Assembly: GCA_019022495.1 (NCBI GenBank)
Contig: JAFEKR010000011.1
Location: forward strand, 1,550,001-1,614,000
Direction of reading: 5' to 3'
Length of the DNA: 64,000 nt
Source of the DNA: Epichloe hybrida
Lineage: Eukaryota > Ascomycota > Sordariomycetes > Hypocreales > Clavicipitaceae
The translations under genes and the position numbers were made by a program. The notes beneath the pieces are model-generated. The model was not told the DNA's origin. It was given only the letters and a program-made list of their open reading frames with translations, and did no database searches. This document shows, piece after piece, positions 22,712-35,044 of this stretch (position 1 is the first letter of the stretch; the number at the start of each line of letters is the position of its first letter).

Positions 22712-24195
22712 TTAGCATTAGCCTTATATATAACTTCTACTATAAGTTACACTTACCTTACCTAACTATGCTTATTAGTATTTTTAGTAATTAGAAGTAT
22801 ATTATAAAGTTTACACTTTATATATATTAAATACTAGTAGTATATTAGTAGTAATTAAGTTATAGAAATAAGAGATATATATATTATTAAGAAAGTATAG
22901 ATTATCTTTAGGATTACTATAAGCATTAATATACTTAAAGAGCGTATAGTATAACTAGGTAAACTAAGTAAGACACTAGTAGTATATTAGTATATATATT
23001 AGTAGTAAGAAAAGGAGAATAAACCCTAGCGTAGTCCTTATTATTATATATATAATAGGCATATTTCATTAAGTTATTTATATAAGTTAGGAGTAATATA
23101 TAGTAAGATAGTAGTAAAGTTATACTTAGAGAATTAGTATATTAGGTTAGGATAGATTTGCCCTTAATAATATATTATAGCTTCACGCTATTACTATCTA
23201 TAAGTATAATAGCTTATATTATAACTTACTATATATAGTAAATATAAGGAATCTTTATTTTACTAGTACTACTAGCTATAAGTTAGTAAGGTAAGCACTA
23301 GGTAAGTAAAGATATTATACTTATATTAAAATTTTTAAAGCTAAATACTTCTTACTAGAAGACTTTAAAGGAGATATTAAGGAATTCTTCTTACTAGAAG
23401 GAGGTAGTAGTAGTAAAGTAGTAGCTTATATTAAAAATATTATTAACTACTAGTAAGTTAGTAATAATATACTATAAGAAACTTATAAGTAAAAGATAAG
23501 TAACTAACCTATTAGTATTTAAGAGAATTTAGATATTTTAGATAAGGGTAAATATAAATAATAAAGTAATACTATAGGATATTAGTAATTACTATAAGAG
23601 AAGCTATAAAGCTACTAGCTTATAGGTAAGGGTAACTTATAATACTAAGAGAGAATATAAAGGGAAGAAAAGTATATAAAAGTAAGGGGAAGTAAGCCTC
23701 TTTTATATTAGCCCTAGACTACTAGGTAATCTATATACTATATATAGCTAATTTAGGAATTATAATATTTATAGTTATAGCTACTACTAGTAAATACGTA
23801 CACTAGCTATAAACTCCTAGTAAGATTAATATAATATCCCTAATATTAGATAAGAAGTTATTTATTTTAAATAGCGCGTATTACCTTATTTATTTAACCT
23901 AATTATAAAATTTAATATAGATAGTCCGTCTACTTAGTGCTAATAACTTACTAGATAGAGGTATATATATTAGAGGTAATAAAGCAGTAAGTATACAGCT
24001 ATTTAAAATCTAGAGGTTATAAGAAGGATTACCTAGGATACTATAATGTCTATCTTATTATTTAAAGTAAATATAATACTACACACTAATAGTATAGCTA
24101 GTAATATAGGTATTATTATAGGTTATGTGTAGTATACACACACTAGCTAAGTAGCTCTTTTTAATTAAGGATAATTATATATTAGGGGGGTAGTA

Positions 24196-24317
24196 TATTA
24201 GGAGTATAGAGGCTAAGGGGCTATAGATAGAATAGTTATATAATAAAGCCCTTAGATAAGCCTTAGGTTTTATAAATAACTAAGTAGCTATAAGATAGCT
24301 ATATACACGTAGTAGGG
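24196..24317 (+). repeat. 3' LTR of gypsy A, first part
   Basis: 122 bases of the gypsy LTR (mutated start TATTAGGAG) before copia copy 2. The remainder is 31449-31593; together they make 267 bp, the same as the 5' LTR. The last five bases are the copia TSD TAGGG. Confidence 0.88.
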
Positions 24318-25141
24318 TGTTAAAAATAAGACCTATTTTTAGCCCTTTTCTAGTTAAAGAACCTTCTTATTACTAGCTTGCTTTGCAAGTCTGACAGCTG
24401 CACTGCAGCTGTCAACGGTCGCGAGGGCAGCTATCAATGGCTGCGTCGCAGCTGTCAACAGCTGCGACCGACCGTGTGAATGACTAATTAGTCAATTGCG
24501 TTGTGGCTGTAAGTGTGGCTATAACCACGCCACTAGTAATTAGGTAAGCTAGGGTAACGTAAGCTAGGGTGACGTAAGCAGGTTACCTTACACATAACTT
24601 ACCCTATAGCTATCTTTGACAACGATTTTCTCTTTATCTAGAGGTTATACAAAAGTTTCACATATAGCAAATTAAAGCTTAAAGATAGGGCTTTCTCTTT
24701 ATGCAAGGTTATTTTTTAGACTAAAAGTTAGTGCATACGGGTTACTAGCTAGTATGGTAGTGAGTTGATTTTTTGTTTTTTGCATACAAATGAATTTTGC
24801 GGAAAATCAAAAGTAGCCTGTAAGACCCTGTTAGCAGCCCGGATCCACTAATACGGTTAGTAGGTTTATAAGAGGAAGAAGATCTTTTTAACTAGCTAGA
24901 TAGCTAGTCCTCTTAACTAATAACAGCTGCATTGCCCGTATAACGTATCTAAAATCAATTCTATTACTCTATAAGATATTATAAAAGTAATTTAAATTAA
25001 ATTCTATTAGTTAATAACTACTATAACCTTCCGTTACGTTACATTAATTGATTTAATGTTATAGCCCTATTAGTCCCTGACCGTAGAGCTTGCACCCGTA
25101 CAGCTGTTGCTAGCTGGCAACTAGCTCCCTACATTTTAATA
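24318..25141 (+). repeat. 5' LTR of copia copy 2 (824 bp)
   Basis: Family-1 LTR ending CATTTTAATA, followed directly by the half-tRNA-Met primer site and, from about 25200, the three-unit leader array. Confidence 0.9.
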
Positions 25142-25440
25142 GGTTATGAGCCTGGCTCTATCACTATAGATTCCTTTTAGGTTACTTTATGTACGATTAC
25201 AGAAGACTTCCCTTCTATAAAAAAGGAAGGACCTGCGAGAAAGAAGTTTTTTCCCTTCTATAAAAAGGAATCAATTGTGGCTATAGAAGACTTCCCTTCT
25301 ATAAAAAAGGAAGGATCCGCGAGATAGAAGCTTTTTCCCTTCTATAAAAAAGGAATAAATTTCAAATACAGAAGACTTCCCTTCTATAAAAAAGGAAGGA
25401 CTCGCGAGATAGAAGCTTTTCCCTTCTATAAAAAAGGAAA

Positions 25441-28400
25441 ATGGATACTAAAGGAAAGGGAAAGGGGACCTGTAATCCCTGACCCTAGTGCGCAAGAGGT
25501 TCTAAATAACTAGCTAAAAGAGCAGGCTATTAAGTAACAAGCAACTATAGACTAGTTATTAGAGAAGCTAGAAAGCCTATCTATAACTGTAAATAGTCGT
25601 ATGGAGGGTGTGGAATCTGATAAGCCCGCTAGTTAGCAGCAAGATTAGCAGCCTATTCAAGAAAATCAAGCTGAATCTAGCTCTGTACAAGTAACCTTTA
25701 ATAATTTAATTATTAAGGAATTTAATAAGAGGGTTTATAGTTTCCTAGAGACTGCTAGGCTTAAAGGAGCTGAAAATTTCGAATAATGGAAACAAGCCCT
25801 AACTATCTAATTTAGAGCTTTAGGCATGCCTAATTTTCTAGATAATCCGGAGAGTTCTAGGGCGCTAGGGGATTTAGATTAAGCTATTATCCTTATGTTA
25901 CTAAGGGATAGTTGTACGGAAGGACCCTAAGCCGCTATAACTTGGCAAAAATCACCTGAAGAAGCCTATAATTTACTTGTAAGGCAATATTCACATAGCG
26001 TTGAAATCTAGAGGGGGTCCCTATATTTAGAATTTCATAACCTGAATTTTTAAGAGTTTAAGGGGACTCTAGAGTCCTTTAATGCAGTCTTTAATAATCT
26101 ACTAGCTAGATTATTGATTTTAGGGGTCCTGATTGCTCCGATAGATCAGGTTAATTAATATCTTTAATCCCTAAAATCAACCTTCCCTTAGTGGGCTGAG
26201 AGGCAACGATTTAGCATGTGTACGAATAGGGCTATAGGGGCTCCCCTAGATGCCCTAAATCTTTAATTCTTGATGGCAGACCTTCTAGCAGAACAAAGGG
26301 ATAAGTTATTTACGGTATCCAAAGCCCTGAATTATAGGGCTAAAAACCTTGAAAAGGGTGCTAAAGAAAAAGAAAAGGCCCCTAAGGATTAGAAGAAGAA
26401 AGGAGGCTCTGAAGAAAATAAGGGCTCTTCTAATTCTAATTCTTCTTCTAATAAGAAGAAGAAGAAGAAGCAAAAAGGTTAAAAATTAGATAAAAAGGAT
26501 AATAAAGAGACCTCTAGAGAGGGATCTTTTATACTAGGAAATTACAACCTTTCTAATGGTGCTCTTAAACCGTATAAGAAGCCTAGCCTTTATAAGACTA
26601 GTTATAAGAGCTCTAGTGATAGTAGCTCTGATTCTAGCTCTAGTGAATCGGATAATGAAAAATAAAAAATTAAAACCTTAAATGGTTTTAATTATTACAG
26701 CAAAGACATGAAAAAGGCATTATTATATGATATAGGTTTGACTGTACATATAGTTAATTCTAGGGAGGTCTTTAGGGATTATACCCCCTATAAAAAGGGG
26801 GAATCCGACCCTATTATAACTGGTGGTGGCCCTATTTACGCTAAGGGTTATGGTAGTGCTGTTTTTGAGGTCCTATATTAGAAAAATCCAGCTAAATATA
26901 GGACCTTAGTGCTTAAAGATGCGCTATATTTTCCTTAGCTTGATGTTAATATAGTTAGTGGACTTACGCACTATGTATCTGGTGGTTGCGTTATAAAAAA
27001 CCTACTTTATCTTAAAGATAGGTCTCTTATTGCAACCTTAGATATAGAAAAACATGGTTTTTTCTTCTACGTTAAAAACTAATCTACGCCTAAGTTATCT
27101 AAAGGGCCCTGTAATAATTCGCATTATATCCGACCTTTTACCTACGCCGCTTTTAAGGGTTATAGCTATCCGATTAGCTACCCTATAGAGGTTTAAATTC
27201 CCTCTAAAAAGCTGGATTGGGCTTCTGATTTAGACGAAATTGATGAAAATGATGATGATATTGAAGAAATTGTACGGGATGATTTAGGGGAATTAGTCCC
27301 TTCTTCTTCGCCTATAGCCCCAGGTTGGGTCCCTTATAAATCTAAGGAAATAGATTTAGGGGTGTTAGAGGGCCCTAGTGGAGGAAAAGGGTCCCTAATA
27401 CCTCTCCAAGAGGCCTGTGGTTCTTAAGGGGCCTAGTAGGGGACTAGTGAAGAGGGCCCTAGTCTAGATCCTAATTTAGACCCTAAGGATCTTTAATATC
27501 AACGGTTGTTAGAACTAGCTGGCCTATGGTATGTATAATTAGGGCACCTAGGTCTTCCTTTGCTAAAGAAAACTAGCCTTATAACTAAAGGAATCCCTGA
27601 TTTTTCTAAAATTAAGGATAAGGATTTTAGATGTATTGCTTATGATTAATCTAAGGCAGTTAGAAGACCTAGGAAATTAGCTATCCCTGACCCCCTAAGA
27701 GCTCTAGATCGAATAGAGGGGGATACGCTAAAAATCAGTCCTACGCTGTATAATAAACAGTCAATTTGCTTATTTTTAGTTGATCGAAAGACTAGATATA
27801 AGTGGGTTATCTTATTACCTAATAAGGAAGGCCTAACTGTTTATAAGGCTATTAAAGGCTTCTTTAGAGGGCTTAAAAATTAACTAGGTTAATATCCTAG
27901 GCACCTTCACTTTGATAGGGGCCAGGAAATCGATTCTAGTTGTCAAGCTTGGTTGAATTCTAAAGGGATCAAATTTATGACTTCTAGTCCCTATATCTAT
28001 GAGTAAAATGGATTAGCAGAACGTTCAATTCGTACTATTCTAGATCGATTAAGGGCTACTATCTAGTGGGCAAAATTACCGTTATTTTTATGGTGTTTTG
28101 TATTACCTGCAGTTATTAACCTAGTTAATATAACTACTAATACCACTAAGGATAAAAGCCCTGAACAGCTGCTATCTAGGGAGCTAAATCAGCCTTACAT
28201 AACTAATATTAGCAGTATTAGAGCTATAGGATCTTACTGTGAGATTCTAATCCCCCTGGAAAAACGACCTAAAGCCTAGAAGTTAGCAGCTAGGACTATC
28301 CCTGGAAGGCTTTTAGCTACACTAGGTTCTAATACTTACCTAGTGTATATCCCCTCTAAAAGGCTAGTTATAAAGACTAGCTTTATTAAGATTATAGAAC

Positions 28401-30409
28401 CTATAGGCCTTGTTTCTAAAGGCTTACCTAGGATTTCTATAGGGGATAACCCTTTAGAGGGGGAAAATGATTTAGATTAACAACATCTAGATCAAGGTTT
28501 AAAGGATTACCCTATAGACAACATAGGTATCCCTATAGGTCAAGAAAAACCACCTATAGGCCCCAAAGAACCCCCTAAAGGCTTAATTCCAGCGGATCCT
28601 ATACAGGCGTAGCCTATAACTTAACTAGGAAATCAGATTTCGACTTCGGACCTTGATTTTGACAAAATTATCGATTTCGACCCTAATATTGACCCTATGG
28701 ATGTTGATATTAGTTCCCCTTCTTCTCTAGATTTCATAAAAGAAATCTACTTTAAGGTACGGGAGAAACTAAAGGAAAAGAATCCTATTAGCCCTGAGCC
28801 TAAGACCTGGAAGTAGGCTATATCTAGCCCTGAAAGGGATAAATGGATAGAAGCTACGTATAAGGAATACGAACAGCTTCTAAAGGCTAGTACTTTTAAA
28901 TTTATAGGGAAAGATTAAATCCCTAAGGGCTAAAAAGTACTAAAGAATAGGCTTGTTTATAAGCTTAAAAAGGATAAAGAAAATAATCCTTTAAAATATA
29001 AGGCTTGACTTGTTGCTAAGGGATTTATGCAAATCGAAGGCCTAGATTACCTAGAGACCTTCGCTGCTATAAGCATTCCCCCTAGCTGGAGGATTTTACT
29101 AGCCCTAGCGGCTTAGAATAACTGGGAAATCGAATAAATTGATTTTATAGGAGCTTTTCTTAATAGTAAGCTATAATAATAGATTTATATAGTTATCCTA
29201 GAAGGGTTTATTGAATTCCTTAAGGCAAATCCTAAACTAGCTAAATTAGCTAGAAGTTTTAGCTGGAAACCTTCTAAAGATTAAGTAATTTTATTATAGA
29301 AGTCTTTATATAGCCTAAAACAAAGCTTAAGGGAATGGCAACAAGCGCTAATATTAGTGCTTAAATCCCTAGGATTTAATCCTTTAATATCTGACCTAGC
29401 TATTTTCTTTAATTCTTTAACCAAAACCTTTGTCATTACGTATGTTGATGACTGTCTTCTAATTGGACCGGATTTATCTTATATCCAAAGGCTTAAAAAG
29501 GAACTTTATAAAGTCTATCTAATAGAAGATAGGGGGCCTGCTAAATTCTTCTTAGGGGTTTAAATCGTACGAGATAGGCCTAATAGAATACTGAAAATTC
29601 ATTAATCTTAGTATATATTAGAAGCCTTAAAACGATTTAATATGCTAGATAGTAAGCCTATTAGCATACCTCTTCAGCTAGGCGTTTTAGCTACGTAAAT
29701 AACTAAGCTTTTAATAGCTAGCGAAATTAAGCTTTATTAGTGCATTATAGGGACTATAATGTACCTAATGTTGCTTACAAGGCCTGATACAGCTTTTACG
29801 CTATAGTGGTTATTTACTGCACTAGCTAGCCCTTATATAGAACACCTAAAAGTAGCTAAAAATTTGCTAAGGTATCTATTAGGGACTAGATTCCTTGCTA
29901 TTATCTATAGGGGAGACCCTAAAGGTTTAGTTAGCAAAAGCCTAATAGGTTATTGCGATAGTGATTTTGCAGGGGATAAAAAGACCTTAAAATCAACCTA
30001 TGCTTATCTATTCAAGCTAGCTGGCGGACCTATTAGCTGGAAATCAAAGAAAGCTAGTATAATAGCTTTATTAACACTAGAAGCTGAAGCTGATGCTATC
30101 TGCGAGACCTTCCGGGAGCTTCAGTGGCTTTAGGGCTTATTTAAGGAGCTAAAAACCCCTATTTCTCCCCCTATCCAGATATATTATGATAATTAAGGCG
30201 CTATAACTACTGCTTATAACCCTGCTTTACATAGTCGTACAAAGCATACATTACTAAAGTTTAACTATATTAGGTAACAGGTTTTAGAGGGTTTAGCTAA
30301 GATTGAATATCTAGATACAAAGTTAATGCCTGCAGATAGTCTTATGAAACCTCTTTCTAGACCTCTTCATCAGGCTTTTATTAAGCTTTTAGGGCTTAAT
30401 AATTATTAA
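25441..30409 (+). pseudogene. Ty1/copia gag-pol polyprotein, copy 2
   Basis: Homologous to 10952-15931. The frame starts with ATG at 25441 (MDTKGKGK), but an extra G in the following G run shifts the frame compared with copy 1. Many CAA/CAG/TGG codons are stops. RT retains YVDD at 29441-29452 in an open piece at 29357-29563, and an RNase H piece is open at 29864-30133 (YCDSDFAGDK). The protease again reads DIG. A short acidic stretch (near 26645) is deleted compared with copy 1. Not functional. Confidence 0.9.
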
Positions 30410-30619
30410 ACTAATAACTAATTCCCTTTAACAGGGAACCAAAAAAAAACGTCAAAAAGGGAGCTATATTTAACAATAGCTAGGAATTCAAAAAGGGGGT
30501 CTTTTATTTTTCCTGTTTTTCCCTTTTATCTGTTATTATCAAAAGTTGTTGTTTTTACCCTATAGTCTCTTTTTGTACACTTCTAATTGCTTTTAAATGT
30601 AATTCTTTTGTAGAGGGGG

Positions 30620-31443
30620 TGTTAAAAATAAGACATATTTTTAGCCCTTTTCTAGTTAAAGAACCTTCTTATTACTAGCTTGCTTTGCAAGTCTGACAGC
30701 TGCACTGCAGCTGTCAACGGTCGCGAGGGCAGCTATCAATGGCTGCGTCGCAGCTGTTAACAGCTGCGACTGACCGTGTGGATGACTAATTAGTCAATTA
30801 CGTTATGGCTACAAGTGTGGCTATAACCACGCTACTAGTAATTAGGTAAGCTAGGGTAATGTAAGCTAGGGTGACGTAAGCAGGTTACCCTACATATAAC
30901 TTACCCTATAGCTATCTTTAACAACGATTTTCTCTTTGTCTAGAGGTCGTATAAAAGTTTTATATATAGCAAATTAAAGCTTAAAGATAGGGCTTTCTCT
31001 TTATGCAAGGTTATTTTTTAGACCAAAAGTTAGTGCATACGGGTTACTAGCTAGTATGGTGGTGAGTTAATTTTTTGTTTTTTACATACAAATGAATTTT
31101 ACGGAAAATCAAAAGTAGCCTATAAGACCCCGTTAGCGGCCCGGATTCACCGATACGGTCAGTAGGTCTATGAGAGGAAGAAGATCTTTTCAACTAGCTA
31201 GATAGCTAGTCCTCTCAACTAACAACAGCCGCATTGCCTGTATAACGTATCTAAAATCAATTCTATTGCTCTATAAGATATCATAAAAGTGATCTAAATT
31301 GAATTCTATTAGTTGATAACTGCCACAACCTTCCGTTGCGTTACGTTAATTGATTTAACGTTACAGCCCTATTGGTCCCCGACCGTAGAGCTTGCACTCG
31401 TACAGCTGTTGCCAGCTGGCAACTAGCTCCCTACATTTCAATA
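30620..31443 (+). repeat. 3' LTR of copia copy 2 (824 bp)
   Basis: Same length as its 5' partner; ends TTCAATA before TAGGG. Confidence 0.9.
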
Positions 31444-31448
31444 TAGGG

Positions 31449-31593
31449 TATTTAGATAAGGACTGCCTATAAGAGATATAGGAGGTTAGAGTTTAAGACC
31501 TTTATATACTCACCCCTAAGTAGTAGCTCTCTAGCTATAACTAAGAACCTTAGCCTTCACTTCGTTTATATCTCCCCGAACACAGTCGTGACA
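31449..31593 (+). repeat. 3' LTR of gypsy A, second part
   Basis: 145 bases completing the LTR, ending CACAGTCGTGACA, less mutated than the 5' LTR. The TSD GATCG follows. Confidence 0.88.
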
Positions 31594-32480
31594 GATCGAT
31601 TGATCTGATGAAAAAGGGACCTTTTCAATCGATCAGAGACCTCTTCAGAGGACCCTCTGTACATTAGATTCCTCGTCAATCGTTAGAGAAATCATCAGTC
31701 AGAGAGGTCTTCAACGGTCGGAGGCCTCGTTAATTAGTCTAATTGATTAATCTGATAAAAAGGGACCTTTTTAATTATTAAAGACCCCTTTAGCAGACCT
31801 TCTAATAGTTAGATTCCTCGTTAATTGTCAGAGGAATTATTAGTTAGAGAGGTCTTTAACGGTTAGAGGCCTTGTTAATTAGTCTAATCGATTAATCTAA
31901 TAAAAAGAGACCTTTTTAATCATTAGAGACCCCTTTAGCAGACTTTCTAACAGTCAGATTCCTTGTTAATTGTCAGAGGAATTATTAGTTAGGGAGGTCT
32001 TTAACAGTCGGAGGCCTCATTAGATAAATCAATTAATCTAATAAAAAGGGACCTTTTTGATTAGCAAAGACCCCTTTAGCAAACCTTCTAACATTAGATT
32101 CCCCTTTAAAAGTTAGAGAAATCGTTAGTTAGAGAGGTCTTTAATAGTTAGAGGCCTTATTAATTAGCAAATTAATTAATCCGTAATAAGATATCTTATT
32201 AATAGTAGAGACCCCTTTAGCAGACTTTCTAATAGTTAGATTCCTCTTTAATTATTAGAGAAATCATTAGTTAGAAAGGTCTTTAATGGTTAGAGGTCTT
32301 ATCAGACAATAGATTAATTAATCTAATGAAAAGGGACCCTTTCAATTAGTCAGAGACCTCTTCAAAGGACTCTCTATACATTAGATTCCTCGTCAATCGT
32401 CAGAGGAATCGTCAGTTAGAGAGGTCTTCAACGGTCGGAGGTCTCATCAGACGGTCTAATCGATTGATCTAATGAAAAAG
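31594..32480 (-). repeat. LARD internal region, right part of the 145-bp array
   Basis: Six to seven further units continue the array cut at 8921, with period starts near 31610, 31757, 31902, 32043, 32190, 32328 and 32474. The phase across the gypsy insertion is kept (about 145 bp). Units differ mostly by C/T and G/A changes. Confidence 0.8.
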
Positions 32481-33091
32481 ACCTGATTTATTAAAGATCG
32501 AATTCGAAGGTCTAGCTGCTTGCCTCCCTAACGGATAGCTAAGTAAAACTAGGGTATTAAATCGATTCGGGCTAGCTAGCGAGCTAGCTAGGGCAGGTCG
32601 GAAGGTTGAAAATCAGAAAAGAAGGTCAAAAATCGGAAGAAAAGGTCAAAGATAGAAAGGAAGGTCTAGGCCACACGAAAAAAAAGGTTGTAGCGGTCCC
32701 GATCAATCAATCTGACGAATCTAATGATTTTGACGATATTAGACTAGTTAGATGACCTAGATTAATTGATCAGAACAAAGGAATTCGATCTAGCTGCCCG
32801 GATTAAAGAGGAAAAAGGTCGTAGTAGTCCCAATCAACCAATCTGACAAATCTGATGATTTTGATGATATTAGACTAGTCAGATGACTTAGATCAATTAA
32901 TCTAAACGAAGGGATCCGATCTAGCTAACCCAGATCAAAAGGAAAAGAGGTAAGAAGCTGCTAATAATTATAATAATTATACGAGAGGATAACTAGAGGG
33001 GATAATCGTAGAGGCAATATTAGGAGGGATTTATTATCGAATCTAACGGCAAGAGGTCTGACAGGACTATTCCCTGTTTCTCCACTATTTT
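32481..33091 (-). repeat. LARD internal region, 3' block with a 133-bp duplication
   Basis: This is non-coding. Two copies of a unit containing GTAG.GGTCCC.ATCAA.CAATCTGAC and GATATTAGACTAGT lie about 133 bp apart (near 32688 and 32821). A short GGTCGGAAGGTTGAAAATCAG-like motif is also repeated near 32600-32650. Confidence 0.65.
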
Positions 33092-33567
33092 TGTCAGGGC
33101 AAAACAACCACCCTAAAACAACGGAAAAGAGGGACTTAACAATGACAATAATGCTAACAATAATGACGAATTTAACGATATTAGTAATTAAACCTAGATA
33201 TCAGAATCTAGGTCTATGATATTTGCAATCCATCGCGAGGATTTAAGCTACGAAGTCTCTTGCTAATATTAGGTTATCTTATCAATCTAATATTAGCTAA
33301 AGTAATCCAATATTAGCTAAAGCTATTAAATATTAGCTAAAGCAAAAAGGGTATAATCTTAATTAAATAATCTAAGCTAAAAGGCTACGAAAGGAGAGTT
33401 AATTTTCTATGAAAAGGGAGGGAATCTAGGGCTTTTATCTAGCTAGGGGGTTAGGGGCTAGGCCGGATCCAATGTGGTTGAATTGATCTGACAATCCGAC
33501 AGATCCGAGGTCCAAGGGGCTAGAGGTCTTGTGAGAGAGGTCTCTAGGGGTCATATTCCTAGCCACA
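33092..33567 (-). repeat. Right LTR of the LARD-like element (476 bp)
   Basis: Matches 7799-8316 but has one copy of the 42-bp unit instead of two. Confidence 0.8.
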
Positions 33568-33568
33568 C

Positions 33569-33692
33569 ACTATAAAGAAGTTAATAGTATTATTAGTAAG
33601 ACCCACTTTAGACCCACTTTTATATATACTTCCTTTTTAAGAGAAAATCATAAATATTTAAGCTAATAAGCTATAAAGAAGTTAATACTATT
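33569..33692. repeat. hAT core: continuation of the 101-bp array
   Basis: CTATAAAGAAGTTAATA at 33570 and again at 33671 keeps the 101-bp phase. The block is ended by copia 4, and CTATT (33688-33692) is that element's left TSD. Confidence 0.8.
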
Positions 33693-33912
33693 TGTCAGGA
33701 AGAGCTCCCTGAAGCATTGGATGTGTGGGCGAGGGTCGCGCATTAACTAGGATAAGACATCGGTGGAGACGAATATATTAGAAGTATCTCCGTAGACTAG
33801 TTATTACCATAGCACACTATATACCCTTTAGGTATAAAAGTTAGGTAACATTTGCACCTCTGATTAATTAAATTAAACACTTTTTATTACCTATCTACAC
33901 CCCTACCTAATA
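33693..33912 (+). repeat. 5' LTR of copia family 4 (220 bp)
   Basis: Starts TGTCAGG and ends CTAATA, the mutated form of CTGACA in the 3' LTR. The first half keeps normal composition; the second half is AT-shifted. Confidence 0.85.
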
Positions 33913-34217
33913 GTTATAAGCCTAGGTGGCTTCTATTACTAAATTTGTTATTATATTTAAGGCTATTAGCTCCGTTAGATTAATTAAATTAACACTTGCT
34001 AATATCACAAGATAAACGCCCTTATTATATTAATTAACAGTTAATTAACACATCCTATACTTCCCTTATATAGTGTATTCCCCTTTAATATATCTAAAGA
34101 AACTCTAAATATAGTATTATTATTAGAGAAAGACTAGATTAAGTAGTTTACGTAAATTAAGAATTACATAGAATCTTATAGGGTCTAGGAGTATATCAAC
34201 CTAAATAAGGTTAAATC

Positions 34218-35039
34218 TGTTAAAAATAAGACCTATTTTTAGCCCTTTTCTAGTTAAAGAACCTTCTTATTACTAGCTTGCTTTGCAAGTCTAACAGCTG
34301 CACTGCAGCTGTTAACGGTCGCGAGGGCAGCTATCAATGGCTGCGTCGCAGCTGTTAACAGCTGCGACCGACCGTGTGGATGACTAATTAGTCAATTGCG
34401 TTGTGGCTGTAAGTGTGGCTATAACCATGCTACTAGTAATTAGGTAAGCTACGGTGACGTAAGCTAGGGTGACGTAAGCAGGTTACCCTACACATAACTT
34501 ACCCTATAGCTATCTTTAATAATGATTTTCTCTTTATCTAGAGGTCGTACAAAAGTTTACATATAGCAAATTGAAGCTTGAAGATAAGGCTTTCTCTTTA
34601 TGCAAGGTTATTTTTTAGACTAAAAGTTAGTGCATACGGGTTACTAGCTAGTATAGTAGTGAGTTGATTTTTTGGTTTTTGCATACAAATGAATTTTACA
34701 GAAAATCAAAAGTGGCCTGTAAGACCCCGTTAGCGGCCCGGATCCACTAATACGGTTAGTAGGTCTATAAGAGGAAGAAGATCTTTTTAACTAGCTAGAT
34801 AGCTAGTCCTCTTAACTAACAAAGCCGCATTGCCCGTACAACGTATCTAAAATCAATTCTATTACTCTATAAGATATCATAAATGTGATCTAAATTGAAT
34901 TCTATTAGTTAATAACTGCTATAACCTTCCGTTGCGTTGCGTTAATTGATTTAACGTTGCAGCCCTATTGGTCCCCAACCGTAGAGCTTGCACCTGTACA
35001 GCTGTTGCCAGCTGGCAACTAGCTCCCTACATTTCAATA
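34218..35039 (+). repeat. Solo LTR of copia family 1 in copia 4
   Basis: 822 bp, TGTTAAAAATAAGACC to TTCAATA, with perfect TSDs AAATC (34213-34217 and 35040-35044). No internal region is present, so two LTRs recombined after insertion. Confidence 0.92.
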
Positions 35040-35044
35040 AAATC

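Larger units (their letters stand above)
21721..24195 (+). other. Long 3' region of gypsy A after the chromodomain
   Basis: About 1.9 kb (without the TRIM) separates the chromodomain from the 3' LTR, much more than an ordinary 3' leader. It shares its layout with 52060-53986 in gypsy B. A degenerate + frame near 23710-24010 gives a continuous-looking peptide with blocks such as KLFILNSAYYLIYL and GIYIRGNKA in both copies. This suggests a lost third reading frame, but I do not recognise a family. A purine tract (GGGGGGTAGTA) lies just before the LTR. Confidence 0.55.
24318..31443 (+). mobile_element. Ty1/copia family 1, copy 2: full-length, in the gypsy A 3' LTR
   Basis: The element is 7,126 bp with 824-bp LTRs (24318-25141 and 30620-31443) and perfect TSDs TAGGG (24313-24317 and 31444-31448). 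The empty site is visible in gypsy B at about 54100. The primer site GGTTATGAGCC (25142) and purine tract before 30620 are conserved. It is more mutated than copy 1 but keeps the YVDD motif and an ATG start. Confidence 0.94.
8922..31593 (+). mobile_element. Ty3/gypsy chromovirus copy A with three nested insertions
   Basis: The element runs from TGTCAGGAGCACGG at 8922 to ..GTCGTGACA at 31593, flanked by perfect 5-bp duplications GATCG (8917-8921 and 31594-31598) inside a LARD tandem unit. It spans 22,672 bp, but subtracting copia copy 1, copia copy 2, the TRIM and their TSDs leaves about 7.8 kb, equal to copy B after the same treatment. Domain remnants run gag, protease, RT, RNase H, integrase, chromodomain, then a long 3' region. 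It is riddled with stops and inactive. Confidence 0.9.
7797..33568 (-). mobile_element. LARD-like non-coding LTR element, split by gypsy A
   Basis: Long direct repeats begin TGTCAGGGCAAAAC (7799 and 33092) and end CCTAGCCACA (8316 and 33567). Between them, after removing gypsy A and its TSD, is about 2.1 kb with no coding frame, made of tandem arrays. GCTAT (7792-7796) and ACTAT (33569-33573) may be a TSD with one G-to-A change, so the outer borders are uncertain by one to three bases. A purine-rich GGGAGGTG-like tract next to the left LTR, read on the minus strand, suggests the element is in minus orientation. A related LTR end appears at 63916-64000. LARDs depend on enzymes from other elements; the donor is unknown. 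Confidence 0.75.

Noticed and set aside
31594..32480. CRISPR-like array
   Set aside because: The 145-bp units are continuous degenerate tandem repeats with no constant repeat/unique spacer alternation, and the genome is fungal.
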